This document shows, piece after piece, positions 31,874-40,366 of a stretch of 52,598 nt of DNA (position 1 is its first letter; the number at the start of each line of letters is the position of its first letter). Both the position numbers and the translations under genes were made by a program. Origin of the DNA: an uncultured Cytophaga sp. Lineage in GTDB: Bacteria; Bacteroidota; Bacteroidia; Cytophagales; Cytophagaceae. The notes below the pieces were generated by a model that did not search any database, was not told the DNA's origin, and worked only from the letters and a program-made list of their open reading frames with translations. Location: assembly GCF_937863595.1 (NCBI RefSeq), contig NZ_CALMGQ010000145.1, positions 1-52,598 of the forward strand. Direction: 5' to 3'.

Positions 31874-32959
31874 TTATTTACACTGCATAGATTTATTTAA
31901 ATTCAACCAATCAGCAGAGCGTTGCATTTTTATTAAATACTGCTCTTCTTTAAATATCTTATAAAAGGTGTTTAAAGAAAAAATAATTGTATTCACTTCA
32001 GATGATTTTTTTCCTGAGAACATTTTTTCTTCTTTTAAGAATGAACTGTATTCTTGTTCGTTCTTAAAAATATTCATCAACAAAAAGTCAAACGTAGTTT
32101 TTGCAATTGTTTTATATATTGGCTCTCCAGTTGCCATCCAAGCGCAAAGCAATGCTTCTGAAATAACACTGGCGTTTATACTTACATTACGTTGAAACCA
32201 TTTCCAATTCTCCGTTTCAACCAATTTATATTGATCTACTAATAGCCCTGCGTATTTTTTAATCAACCATACACTTTCAATACTTTCATTTACTTTATTA
32301 TTAAAGTATAATCCTTTAATTAAAAGGGATATCGCATATACGGAGTGAATTTTACTTGCTCCTTGCAAAGCATTTTGAAACATCGCTTCAGCTTTTTCAA
32401 TAATTTCTTTGGGCATAACCTTCTTTTTTGAAATTAAATACCCTAAAGCCCAAATAGCGCAGCCTGTTGTATCAGCCAAATTTACCTCGCTATTAGCATC
32501 GGTGAATTTTTTATCTGCATCTACAAACTTGTAAAAGTAGCCTGATGGTTGCAGACAATGCTCAATAAAGCCTAAATAAATATCTATTAGTTCTAAATCC
32601 GTATCAGTTTTGTTCAACTCAAAATGATCGCACATGATAACCAATGCCATCGCATTATCATCTAATGCATAAATATTTAAATTTGAATCTACATTGTTTT
32701 GCTTGATTCCGAAATCTGTTGTTAATGTTTTAATTTGATTAAAACTTGTTTCTGAAAATGTATGAGAAATTTTTTCTCTAATGTCTGAAATTTCAAAATT
32801 ACGTACCGTTGTATTATATAATAAACCATTTCTATTAAAAGAAGCATTCGCTTTGTTTAAAAAATATGGATTGATTGCAGTAGAAGAATCTTTTTTTAAT
32901 AGCGTTTTAACAATTTCTTTGTCGTTTGTAAAACCGCTTTTATTTCTCAACTTTCTCAT
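31874..32959 (-). CDS. Six-hairpin-glycosidase-like alpha-alpha toroid protein, cytoplasmic
   Basis: 361 residues, no signal or membrane segment, wholly helical. It reads like the C-terminal (alpha/alpha)6 domain that accompanies some glycosyltransferases: NLNIYALDDNAMALVIMCDHFEL, LQPSGYFYKFVDADKKF, ADTTGCAIWALGYLISKK and ASVISEALLCAWMATGEPIYK. No catalytic acid pair is clear. It is next to the small two-helix protein and divergent from nothing obvious. I would describe it as an orphan six-hairpin protein; enzymatic activity is not supported by motif. Confidence 0.55.
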   Translation of the reverse strand: MRKLRNKSGFTNDKEIVKTLLKKDSSTAINPYFLNKANASFNRNGLLYNTTVRNFEISDIREKISHTFSETSFNQIKTLTTDFGIKQNNVDSNLNIYALDDNAMALVIMCDHFELNKTDTDLELIDIYLGFIEHCLQPSGYFYKFVDADKKFTDANSEVNLADTTGCAIWALGYLISKKKVMPKEIIEKAEAMFQNALQGASKIHSVYAISLLIKGLYFNNKVNESIESVWLIKKYAGLLVDQYKLVETENWKWFQRNVSINASVISEALLCAWMATGEPIYKTIAKTTFDFLLMNIFKNEQEYSSFLKEEKMFSGKKSSEVNTIIFSLNTFYKIFKEEQYLIKMQRSADWLNLNKSMQCK

Positions 32960-33169
32960 AATTCAGACCTTTAAATTAAACTTTCCAGAATCAATAATTG
33001 ATTTCCTAAAAGCATGCTGTAAAAGTGCTATGTTTTCCACATTAAAATATTACAGAATTATATTCTATTGTTACATAAATTACATATTATGCTTCCATAA
33101 TATGGTAGAATATTTATAAATAACTAAAAATAAGATGGTTGTGTTTTTATATGTAAAGCAAAAATTTCA

Positions 33170-33621
33170 TTATTTTATACCATTCCACTCATAATAATTA
33201 TGATCAGAATCCTTTTGAAAGCCCATTTTAGTATACAATTCATTTCCTACGTGTTGGTCTTAGCCGTTTCTAAAATTAAACCACAAGCATCTGTTTCCAT
33301 GCATAATTTTTGAGCTGCAGATAATAAAGCTTTAGATAACCCCATTCCTCTAAATGATTTACTTACAAATAAATCATTTAGCAACCACAAACGTTTCATG
33401 CGAGTGGAAGAAAAAATAGGATATAATTGTACGAAACCTGTTAATTCGGAATTTTCACCAACTGCAACAAAAATAATGGATTCATTATTTTTCATTCTTT
33501 CTGATAAAAACACTTTCGCAGCCTCTTTATCAGAATTCATTTTGTAAAATTCTCTATATGCCTCAAATAACTCTGTTAATTGGTTCAAATCTGCTGATTG
33601 GTAATTTCTAATGATATGCAT
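33170..33621 (-). pseudogene. GNAT acetyltransferase, frameshifted near the 3' end
   Basis: The first frame (33247-33621, 124 residues) has the GNAT core: YQSADLNQLTELFEAYREFY, the central strands FVAVGENSELTGFVQLYP, and the acetyl-CoA-binding NDLFVSKSFRGMGLSKALL. It then stops after ETAKTNT. Shifting the frame by one base continues with VGNELYTKMGFQ and on through the normal GNAT C-terminus to a stop at 33170-33172. The total would be about 150 residues, the family norm. One base appears to be missing after the codon for N in KTN. This could be a real inactivating mutation or a sequencing error. Confidence 0.75.
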
Positions 33622-33835
33622 ATATCTGTGTGTTCCTATTTTTAAAAGTACAATAGGATGGTTTTAATTTAGATTCAATTTTAAGCGTTACAAGGTTCTG
33701 TTCGTAATCTTAATTTTTAAGGATTAAGTGCAAGATTCACAAGTATTGTGAGATTGTGATGCTTTTACAAACTGGCTATCTTCCAAATTTCAGTTTCTGA
33801 AAAGTATGTATTGCTAATTAAAAAATTAACTATTT

Positions 33836-35173
33836 TTAATGGGGAAAGGTAATGATAAAGATCGTTCCTCTTTTTTGTTTATTATTTACTTCTATACACC
33901 CTTTATTTGCATCAATTAATTCTTTGCACAACAACAAACCAATGCCTGCTCCTTTTTCATTTAACGTGCCGTATCTACTTTTGGATAAATCATTCACAAA
34001 TAATTTTGCCTTTAAATCATCCGTAATCCCGATTCCTTCATCTTCAATATACAGCTTCAGGCTGTGCTCGTCTGAAGTTGCATATAATTTAATTGTACTG
34101 CTTGGAGGAGAAAATTTAATGGCATTGTTAAAAATATTTCTAAATATAATTTGAAACATTACTTTGTCAAAGTATATTATTGCTTTCGCATCAATTTCTA
34201 AATTAATTTTTAATTGTTTCTTTTCTAAAGACTCATGAATTTTTTGAATTTCGGATTTGATTTCTTCAAAAATTAAAATAGACTCTGGCATGGGATGCAA
34301 TCCGTTCATTTGTGAATAGGACCATGTCAACAGATTCTCCAACATTTGATATACATGCAAGGAAGACTCTTTTAAACGTAAACCCAACTGAACCATTTCT
34401 TCATGAGATAAGGCTGAATGAATCATGACCTCAGAAACACTCAATAAATTATTGACAGGCTGTCTAACATCATGAGAAATAATGGATATCAACTTAGATT
34501 TTAATATGTTTAATTCTTCTTGTTCTTTAGTCGTTTTATTCAGTTGAATAGTGGATTCATACAATTCATTTCGTTCTATTAATAAACTTTTATTCCGTTG
34601 AAATAAATACTTAACAATAACATCTGAAGAGATTACAAATATATACGACAAGAATACAGTACCCATCAAAGAGATAATATTGTATGTGGTATTAATGAAT
34701 ACAATTGAATCTGGCTTTAATCGAATGAGTGCATCAAAATTATAGTGATGCATCATAAATGTTATAATGCTTGAAATGGTAACTAAAACTATTGAAGAAA
34801 TGAGTGCATTTTTATATTCTTTATCGAATAGCAAAAATATAATTATAATTAAGGGTAAATAAAATGTCGCCATGTTTATCTTATTACCTAATAATATTGA
34901 GAGCGTAAGCACATTCGCAGTCATCGTTGAGAATATAATTGCTCGTGCAATAGTGTACTTTCTCCTTGAGTTAAAATTAAAGCATAATAAATATATAGGT
35001 GAAAATAAAATACACACCCATGCAAGTACATGCAAATCATAAATAATATACGGAATGATCATAAATATAGACGCCGCGATGCATAATACTGCAAGTGCGT
35101 TAACAAAGTAAATTCTCTTTGCTTCTACCGATTTAACATTTTCAGTGATTCCTATTTTTAATAACTCAAACAA
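33836..35173 (-). CDS. Membrane sensor histidine kinase
   Basis: 445 residues. Six or so N-terminal helices (between 20 and 185) form a membrane sensor with little periplasmic sequence, a short coiled coil (190-225), HisKA with H234 in IISHDVRQPVNNLLS, and an ATPase domain with NIFNNAIKFSPPSS, EDEGIGITDDLKAK and GAGIGLLLCKEL. No receiver domain or response regulator is adjacent, so it is an orphan kinase. The HDVRQPV motif resembles the one in the PAS/DHp protein at 38821, hinting at a shared subfamily. Confidence 0.88.
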   Translation of the reverse strand: MFELLKIGITENVKSVEAKRIYFVNALAVLCIAASIFMIIPYIIYDLHVLAWVCILFSPIYLLCFNFNSRRKYTIARAIIFSTMTANVLTLSILLGNKINMATFYLPLIIIIFLLFDKEYKNALISSIVLVTISSIITFMMHHYNFDALIRLKPDSIVFINTTYNIISLMGTVFLSYIFVISSDVIVKYLFQRNKSLLIERNELYESTIQLNKTTKEQEELNILKSKLISIISHDVRQPVNNLLSVSEVMIHSALSHEEMVQLGLRLKESSLHVYQMLENLLTWSYSQMNGLHPMPESILIFEEIKSEIQKIHESLEKKQLKINLEIDAKAIIYFDKVMFQIIFRNIFNNAIKFSPPSSTIKLYATSDEHSLKLYIEDEGIGITDDLKAKLFVNDLSKSRYGTLNEKGAGIGLLLCKELIDANKGCIEVNNKQKRGTIFIITFPH

Positions 35174-35236
35174 TTTTATTCTTTTTTATATTTTGAAAAT
35201 ATATTGAAATAAAATACTTGTACCTCCTAAAGATAA

Positions 35237-35275
35237 AAAAGCGTAATGGTTATTTTTCAATTCCATTACGCCTTT
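35237..35275 (-). terminator. Terminator of the DUF4380 gene
   Basis: GCGTAATGG (35241-35249) pairs with CCATTACGC (35263-35271); on the minus strand a run of TTTTTTAT follows. It lies between the stop of 35345 and the kinase start. Confidence 0.75.
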
Positions 35276-35344
35276 CTAAGTATTTTTAGTATTAATAAAT
35301 CACTTATTAAATTTTAAAATGACACTTAATTTTTTAAGAAGTTT

Positions 35345-36286
35345 TTACTTCTTCATAGATCGAGCAATTTTCAGTAACTCGGTATCTCCTATTTTTACGG
35401 CAACGGTAGAAGGAAGTTTTACTAATTTATAAGTTACGATGTATTTTAATTCTTCTTTCGCTTTCAATTCAACGTATTTTCCTTGTTGTTCAATTTCAAT
35501 ATAACTGTGATCTGGGTTTGCATACATTTCAATTTCCCCTTCTTCTGGTGCATACTTCCCTGTAGGAACATCTTCAAAAGATTTTACCATTAACAACCCA
35601 TTAGAGACTTGTGCCATCCAGCCTTCTTTGCCATCCGATAATAATTTCGGAACACCTTCAGGTATTGTTTCCATATTGTATTCAAACCAAGTAACATCTG
35701 CGCTATCCTTTGTTAGCGGAGCTAACAAACCTCTTTTTGATTCTTCCCCGCTTGGGTAAAATGTTAATCCCCCTGGCGCTACTCTTGAAATTTCCCAAGC
35801 TGCTACTTTTTGAGATACTTCAGACTCATTGATTATCAAATAGGTAATTTGTAAACTCGTATCCTTTACATCTATTTTGTAGGTTTTATTAAATACAAAA
35901 CCTTGTTTGGGATCCTTCTGGCTTCTAATAATTATTTCTGTTGGGTCTGAAATTACTGCATACGGAAGATTATCTAATTGTTGTGAAGGTGGCCACCCCC
36001 AAGCACTTTGCGGACTTGGCCATAATGATGTACCCCAATTATTTGAATTCACATCTTTGCCACTTAAAATATTTTCACCATTTAAAGAAAGCGCTTCCAA
36101 CCTGCCACCATTCTTTACATCTACTCGTGCTTGTAAGCCACCATACGTTAATATGTATAGACTGTCCCCTACAGTTGAAATGGTAGAATAGGGCTCTTCT
36201 TTTGTTTCGATTTTTTTCGGTTCCTCACAAGAATTCAATAACATTACTCCTAAAAGTGCCGCTGAGGTTAAAAGATTTCTTTTCAT
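35345..36286 (-). CDS. DUF4380-family lipoprotein
   Basis: 313 residues, lipobox LNSC (C20). The mature part has the galactose-mutarotase-like superfold: LQARVDVKNGGRLEALSLNGENIL, NWGTSLWPSPQSAWGWPPSQQLDN, KQGFVFNKTYKID, AAWEISRVAPGGLTFYPSG and HSYIEIEQQGKYVELKAKEELKYIVTYKLV. It belongs to the DUF4380 group, a relative of aldose epimerases; its function is unproven. Possibly binds or modifies an extracellular sugar. Divergent from tpx. Confidence 0.8.
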   Translation of the reverse strand: MKRNLLTSAALLGVMLLNSCEEPKKIETKEEPYSTISTVGDSLYILTYGGLQARVDVKNGGRLEALSLNGENILSGKDVNSNNWGTSLWPSPQSAWGWPPSQQLDNLPYAVISDPTEIIIRSQKDPKQGFVFNKTYKIDVKDTSLQITYLIINESEVSQKVAAWEISRVAPGGLTFYPSGEESKRGLLAPLTKDSADVTWFEYNMETIPEGVPKLLSDGKEGWMAQVSNGLLMVKSFEDVPTGKYAPEEGEIEMYANPDHSYIEIEQQGKYVELKAKEELKYIVTYKLVKLPSTVAVKIGDTELLKIARSMKK

Positions 36287-36609
36287 TTTTATATTCTTAA
36301 ATTATTGATTGATAAGCAATTTAATTTGAAATTTACAGTATTTTTTAGAAAGCTAACACCTTACGCAAGACTATTTTTTTATTTAAACAATCGATTTATC
36401 GTTCATAAAATAAATGATGCACATACATCTATTCTAAATATTTCTTTTAGGTATTTAATTTATACCTAAAAGTAGTGGTATCAATTAACCAAGGCAGAAG
36501 CAAATGCTATTTGAATTCAAAAAAAATGACTACATTATAATCAGGAGTTTTCATTCCCAAATAATACCATCCAACATCATTAAATTGAATATTAAATAAA
36601 ATCAACGTT
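36287..36609. other. Divergent intergenic region with an operator-like palindrome
   Basis: About 320 bases between the divergent DUF4380 and tpx genes, so both promoters must be here. It contains a perfect 10-bp inverted repeat CTTTTAGGTA/TACCTAAAAG (36444-36453 with 36463-36472) separated by nine AT bases. It lacks a T-run and is 137 bases before tpx, so it looks more like a binding site than a terminator. Confidence 0.5.
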
Positions 36610-37119
36610 ATGACAAAAGTTACATTAAAAGGCAATCCGGTTACCATTAAAGGCGATTTGCCAAACATTGGCACTACAGCATCGGATTTCACATTTGTTA
36701 AATCTGATTTATCAGAAGGCACTTTATACGGACAAGGGGATGTGATTAAAGTTATTATTGCAGTCCCAAGCTTGGATACAAGCACATGTGCCCTTGAAAC
36801 GAGACAATTCAACCAAAAATTAGCAGACCAAAAAGGCGTACAAGGAATTGTAATTTCAAAGGACTTGCCCTTTGCTATGAAACGTTTTTGCGAAACAGAA
36901 GGAATTTCAAATGTTGTGAGTGGTTCTGATTTCAGATCATCCGAATTTATTCAAAAGTATAATACCGAAATATTAGACGGACCATTAAAAGGTCTTTCTG
37001 CACGCGCTATTGTTTTAGTTGATAAAAATAATGTAGTCCGTTATACAGAGTTGGTGTCTGAAATTTCTGCAGAACCAAATTACGATCACGTATTAAAAGC
37101 AATTGAAGGCTTAAAATAA
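36610..37119 (+). CDS. tpx: Thiol peroxidase
   Basis: 169 residues, standard atypical 2-Cys peroxiredoxin. The peroxidatic cysteine is C60 in AVPSLDTSTC, the resolving cysteine C94 in KRFCETEGI. The first half has VTLKGNPVTIKGDLPNIG, and the later DGPLKGLSARAIVLVDKNNVV is the conserved active-site strand. It reduces hydroperoxides using thioredoxin. Cytoplasmic. Own terminator at 37144. Confidence 0.96.
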   Translation: MTKVTLKGNPVTIKGDLPNIGTTASDFTFVKSDLSEGTLYGQGDVIKVIIAVPSLDTSTCALETRQFNQKLADQKGVQGIVISKDLPFAMKRFCETEGISNVVSGSDFRSSEFIQKYNTEILDGPLKGLSARAIVLVDKNNVVRYTELVSEISAEPNYDHVLKAIEGLK

Positions 37120-37143
37120 GGTTGTTCGTTACGTATTTGTTTT

Positions 37144-37172
37144 AAGAGTCGCTAATGCGACTCTTTTTTTTT
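37144..37172 (+). terminator. tpx: Terminator of tpx
   Basis: 9-bp perfect stem (37144-37152 with 37157-37165), 4-base loop, followed by a long T-run. Confidence 0.9.
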
Positions 37173-37198
37173 ATTTTTAACTCAAACGATTTCATTTT

Positions 37199-38713
37199 AT
37201 GATACATAAACATCTTTTCATTCTTGGATTATTTCTCTTATCCATCATGGCGAGCAAAGCAGAAAGTATAAATGCTCTTTCTTTAAAAAATGGTTGTGTA
37301 GCCGTACAAAAACCCTCCACTTTTTTTACAGCAACCATACACAGCCCTAAAATTAATGAATGGTCAGTAAATGCGATGCAAGATGAAAAGAATCATACAG
37401 GCTGGTGCTCTGGAGCAGCATCAAGGGTTCCTTATGTCTTTGTATTTGAATTGTCAGAAGATTTTATTATAAATACTATTTCATTCAATACCTTTTGTCA
37501 AAAAGAATATCCAGGCATTAGCGCTAAAGATATCAAAATTGAATATTCAATAACTACAGCAAAAACGGGTTTTTTATCTGCTGGTAATTTTGCCTTACAA
37601 GAAAATGCAGAAAATATATTTACAATTACTGGAGTCAAGGTACGTTGGATTAAACTCACTATTTTATCAAACTTCGGAAACCCTCAATGGACAGAGCTAA
37701 TGGAGTTTAAAGCTTTGGGAGAATACGCAGTTGCTAAACCTAAAACAGTTTCCATAACCGGTATTTGGGACAGCGATTTTGATTGGGTAAGTATTAAAAC
37801 CAATCCCAATAATGAACTTTATGGTTGCTATAAGTGGTCTCATGGCGAGTTGTATATTAAAAAAGTAGAGCGTTCGACCTTTACATTTACTTGGAAACAG
37901 AACGATGATGGACAACAAGGATGGGGTGTGGTAGTCCTAAACAAAGAAGGGACAAAATTAAATGGTATTTGGGGTCTAAATAATGATACCACAATTTTTG
38001 GCTGCTGGGCATTATCTAAAAAACAAAGTACACCGTACGATTGTCCCAACGACTTAATAGCATCAAAACCCCCAATTAAAAAAATAGAGGAGCCTAAAAT
38101 TCCATCATTAAACGTAATGATTGAATTAGTGGATCGAACTTCAAAAAAGACTGTACCCGGAAAGATAGAGCTTTACACCAAATCCAATTTTTATCCTATC
38201 ATTTCTGAAGACGGAATGTATTCAGCAGATATTAAATCGGATTCTGTCATTATTATTAAAACTGCCTTAACAAACTATTACCCAACAATTGATACGTTTA
38301 AATTAGTAGCGCAAGAGTTAAAAGCCAACTATGTAAGCCACTCCATAGAGTTGTCAAAACTTGAAGCGGGAAATAATATTTTATTAAACAACATTCTTTT
38401 TAATAGAACCAGTTATGTATTACTCCCTAGTTCTACTGTTCCTCTAAAACAGTTAATATCCGTACTCAATCAATATCCTACGATGCTTATTGAGTTGTCT
38501 GGACATACGGATAATCAAGGAAACGCAAAACAAAATTTAAAATTATCTCAACAGCGTGTTGAAACAGTAAAAGCGTATTTGGTTGAAAATGGTGTCAACG
38601 GCGATCGAATTAAAACGGTTGGCTATGGTTCACAATATCCCATATCAAGTAACGATGGCGAACTGACACGAAAACTTAATAGACGTGTTGAGCTGAGAAT
38701 TATAACAATGTAA
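37199..38713 (+). CDS. OmpA-family protein with discoidin-like N-terminus
   Basis: 504 residues with a signal ending near SKA. Residues about 45-175 resemble an F5/8 type (discoidin-like) carbohydrate-binding domain: NAMQDEKNHTGWCSG and VPYVFVFELSEDFIINTISFNTFCQ with KVRWIKLTILSNFG. The middle (190-275) is a distinct beta domain starting GIWDSDFDWVSIK, with paired Cys in YGCYKW and FGCWALS. The C-terminal OmpA/peptidoglycan-binding domain (about 390-503) has NILFNRTSYVL, ELSGHTDNQGNAKQNLKLSQQRVETVKAYL and VGYGSQYPI, RRVELRI. Likely binds peptidoglycan and an exterior sugar or protein. Follows tpx with its own start. Confidence 0.8.
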   Translation: MIHKHLFILGLFLLSIMASKAESINALSLKNGCVAVQKPSTFFTATIHSPKINEWSVNAMQDEKNHTGWCSGAASRVPYVFVFELSEDFIINTISFNTFCQKEYPGISAKDIKIEYSITTAKTGFLSAGNFALQENAENIFTITGVKVRWIKLTILSNFGNPQWTELMEFKALGEYAVAKPKTVSITGIWDSDFDWVSIKTNPNNELYGCYKWSHGELYIKKVERSTFTFTWKQNDDGQQGWGVVVLNKEGTKLNGIWGLNNDTTIFGCWALSKKQSTPYDCPNDLIASKPPIKKIEEPKIPSLNVMIELVDRTSKKTVPGKIELYTKSNFYPIISEDGMYSADIKSDSVIIIKTALTNYYPTIDTFKLVAQELKANYVSHSIELSKLEAGNNILLNNILFNRTSYVLLPSSTVPLKQLISVLNQYPTMLIELSGHTDNQGNAKQNLKLSQQRVETVKAYLVENGVNGDRIKTVGYGSQYPISSNDGELTRKLNRRVELRIITM

Positions 38714-38820
38714 ATTAAGCTGAAGACGGAAACGAAAAGCAAATAGTTCTTTGAGGATGATTGGTCGATTCACTTAGTCCGAGAAACAACCAACCCAAGA
38801 TGGTAATGAATAAAATTCTT

Positions 38821-39423
38821 TTACGTATTTGCCCTATCCTGTAGTTCATGTAAAAATTGTGTAAGCTCCTTTGTAAATTGATTTAAGGAATTCAAGGAAG
38901 ATTTCATATATATTGAAATTTGCAATAAATCTTCCTGTGTACATTCCTTTCTATCTATTAAAGAAGTCATCCCAAGCATTTGTGTCACTGGTTGCCGAAC
39001 TTGATGTGAAGTCATAAACAACATTTCCTCCAAGCCCTGTATATACTCTAATTTTTTTTCTTGCGCTTTCTTACGTTCCGTTATATCTATAGAAAGTATA
39101 AAAAGGCCTTCGGGAACAGGTTGAATGCGTAGCTCGAACCAACCTTTTGAATTGTCTTGATAGGTAAATTCATTTTCGAAAAATTCGGCACATCGCTCCT
39201 TCATGCATATTTTAAGTAAATCAAATAGCGGAGTCTTTTCTATACCCGGATACTTTTCCATCATGGTATAGCCAAGAAGTTCTTCTTTTTTAAACTTACT
39301 GTGTTTAACTACAGAATCATTTACATACAAATAGCGCCAATCAAAACCAATCAATTGAAAACCTTCTATAAGATTGTCTAACGTGCTTGCTTTGCCTTTT
39401 TGATTATGTAATTCTCCGGTCAT
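38821..39423 (-). CDS. PAS and histidine-kinase-dimerisation protein lacking an ATPase domain
   Basis: 200 residues. A PAS domain (about 14-118: YLYVNDSVVKHSKFKKEELLGY, PGIEKTPLFDLLKICM, WFELRIQPVPEGLFILSIDITERK) is followed by a helical DHp-like segment with H140 in SHQVRQPVTQMLGM. The protein ends about 60 residues later. No ATPase-domain motif exists downstream, where only 100 bases separate it from the OmpA gene. It could be a phospho-acceptor or an inhibitor of other kinases (inference). The HxxRQPV motif is the same subfamily as in the 33836 kinase. Confidence 0.75.
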   Translation of the reverse strand: MTGELHNQKGKASTLDNLIEGFQLIGFDWRYLYVNDSVVKHSKFKKEELLGYTMMEKYPGIEKTPLFDLLKICMKERCAEFFENEFTYQDNSKGWFELRIQPVPEGLFILSIDITERKKAQEKKLEYIQGLEEMLFMTSHQVRQPVTQMLGMTSLIDRKECTQEDLLQISIYMKSSLNSLNQFTKELTQFLHELQDRANT

Positions 39424-39688
39424 AATAAAAATTGATTAAGATGTAAACAAACTCCATTGCTGAGATAAAATCTGATTTGAAAATTATTTATTTATAAAAA
39501 TTCAATAAGTTATACGAATGTAACTATAAATGATCTAGCTTTTAGAAGAATATTTTAATTAAATTTAAAAAAACTATTCCTAAAATTAACAATTGTTAAA
39601 TTGCTTTCTTATAAAAATTTAATAGAAAGGAAATTAACAATACACCACAATTCCCATTTCTTTACAGAATTCATTTCTACTTTGAATT

Positions 39689-40366
39689 ATGAAAATACTC
39701 GTCATAGAAGATGAACTGTCGATGCAAGAAATAATTAAAGAGACCCTCGAAAAAGAATCTTATATTATTGAATCCGCAACAACCTTTGATTCGGCCATTG
39801 ATAAAATTGTCTCCTACGACTACGATTGCATTTTACTAGATATTATGTTACCCGGCGGCAGCGGACTTGATATTTTGAGTGAATTAAAAAAATTAGATAA
39901 GGCGAGCAATGTCATTATTATCTCAGCTAAAAATTCCATTGAAGATAAAGTAATGGGTTTGAATTTGGGTGCAGACGATTATCTAATCAAACCTTTTCAC
40001 ATTGCTGAATTGACTGCGCGTGTTAAATCCATCTTACGAAGAAAATCTCTGAATGGCAAAAATGAGGTTGAAATTAAAAATGTAAAAATAAATTTTGATG
40101 ATCGCACGGTTGCAATCAATAACGAAGAAGTAATATTTAATAGAAAAGAATACGACATACTCGCCTATTTTATTTCAAACAAAGACCGACTCGTAAATAA
40201 GGCTGCTTTGGCAGAACATGTTTGGGGCGATTATATGGATCAAGCAAACGACTTTGAATTTATATACTCACAAATAAAAAATCTCCGTAAAAAATTAAAA
40301 GATCATAATGCTGATATTGAAATACAGGCGGTATATGGTATTGGTTACAAATTACATGTCTTATGA
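39689..40366 (+). CDS. OmpR-family response regulator
   Basis: 225 residues: receiver domain with phospho-acceptor D51 in CILLDIMLPG and Lys in LIKPF, then a winged-helix DNA-binding domain (about 130-225: EVIFNRKEYDILAYFISNKDRLVNKAALAEHVWGD and YSQIKNLRKKL, ending GIGYKLHVL). Last four bases overlap the kinase start (ATGA), so the pair is translationally coupled. Preceded by an intergenic region of about 265 bases with AT-rich leader. Confidence 0.93.
   Translation: MKILVIEDELSMQEIIKETLEKESYIIESATTFDSAIDKIVSYDYDCILLDIMLPGGSGLDILSELKKLDKASNVIIISAKNSIEDKVMGLNLGADDYLIKPFHIAELTARVKSILRRKSLNGKNEVEIKNVKINFDDRTVAINNEEVIFNRKEYDILAYFISNKDRLVNKAALAEHVWGDYMDQANDFEFIYSQIKNLRKKLKDHNADIEIQAVYGIGYKLHVL

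Noticed and set aside
36507-36812. Minus-strand 101-residue frame over the tpx start
   Set aside because: It is opposite the conserved tpx N-terminus and has no supporting features.
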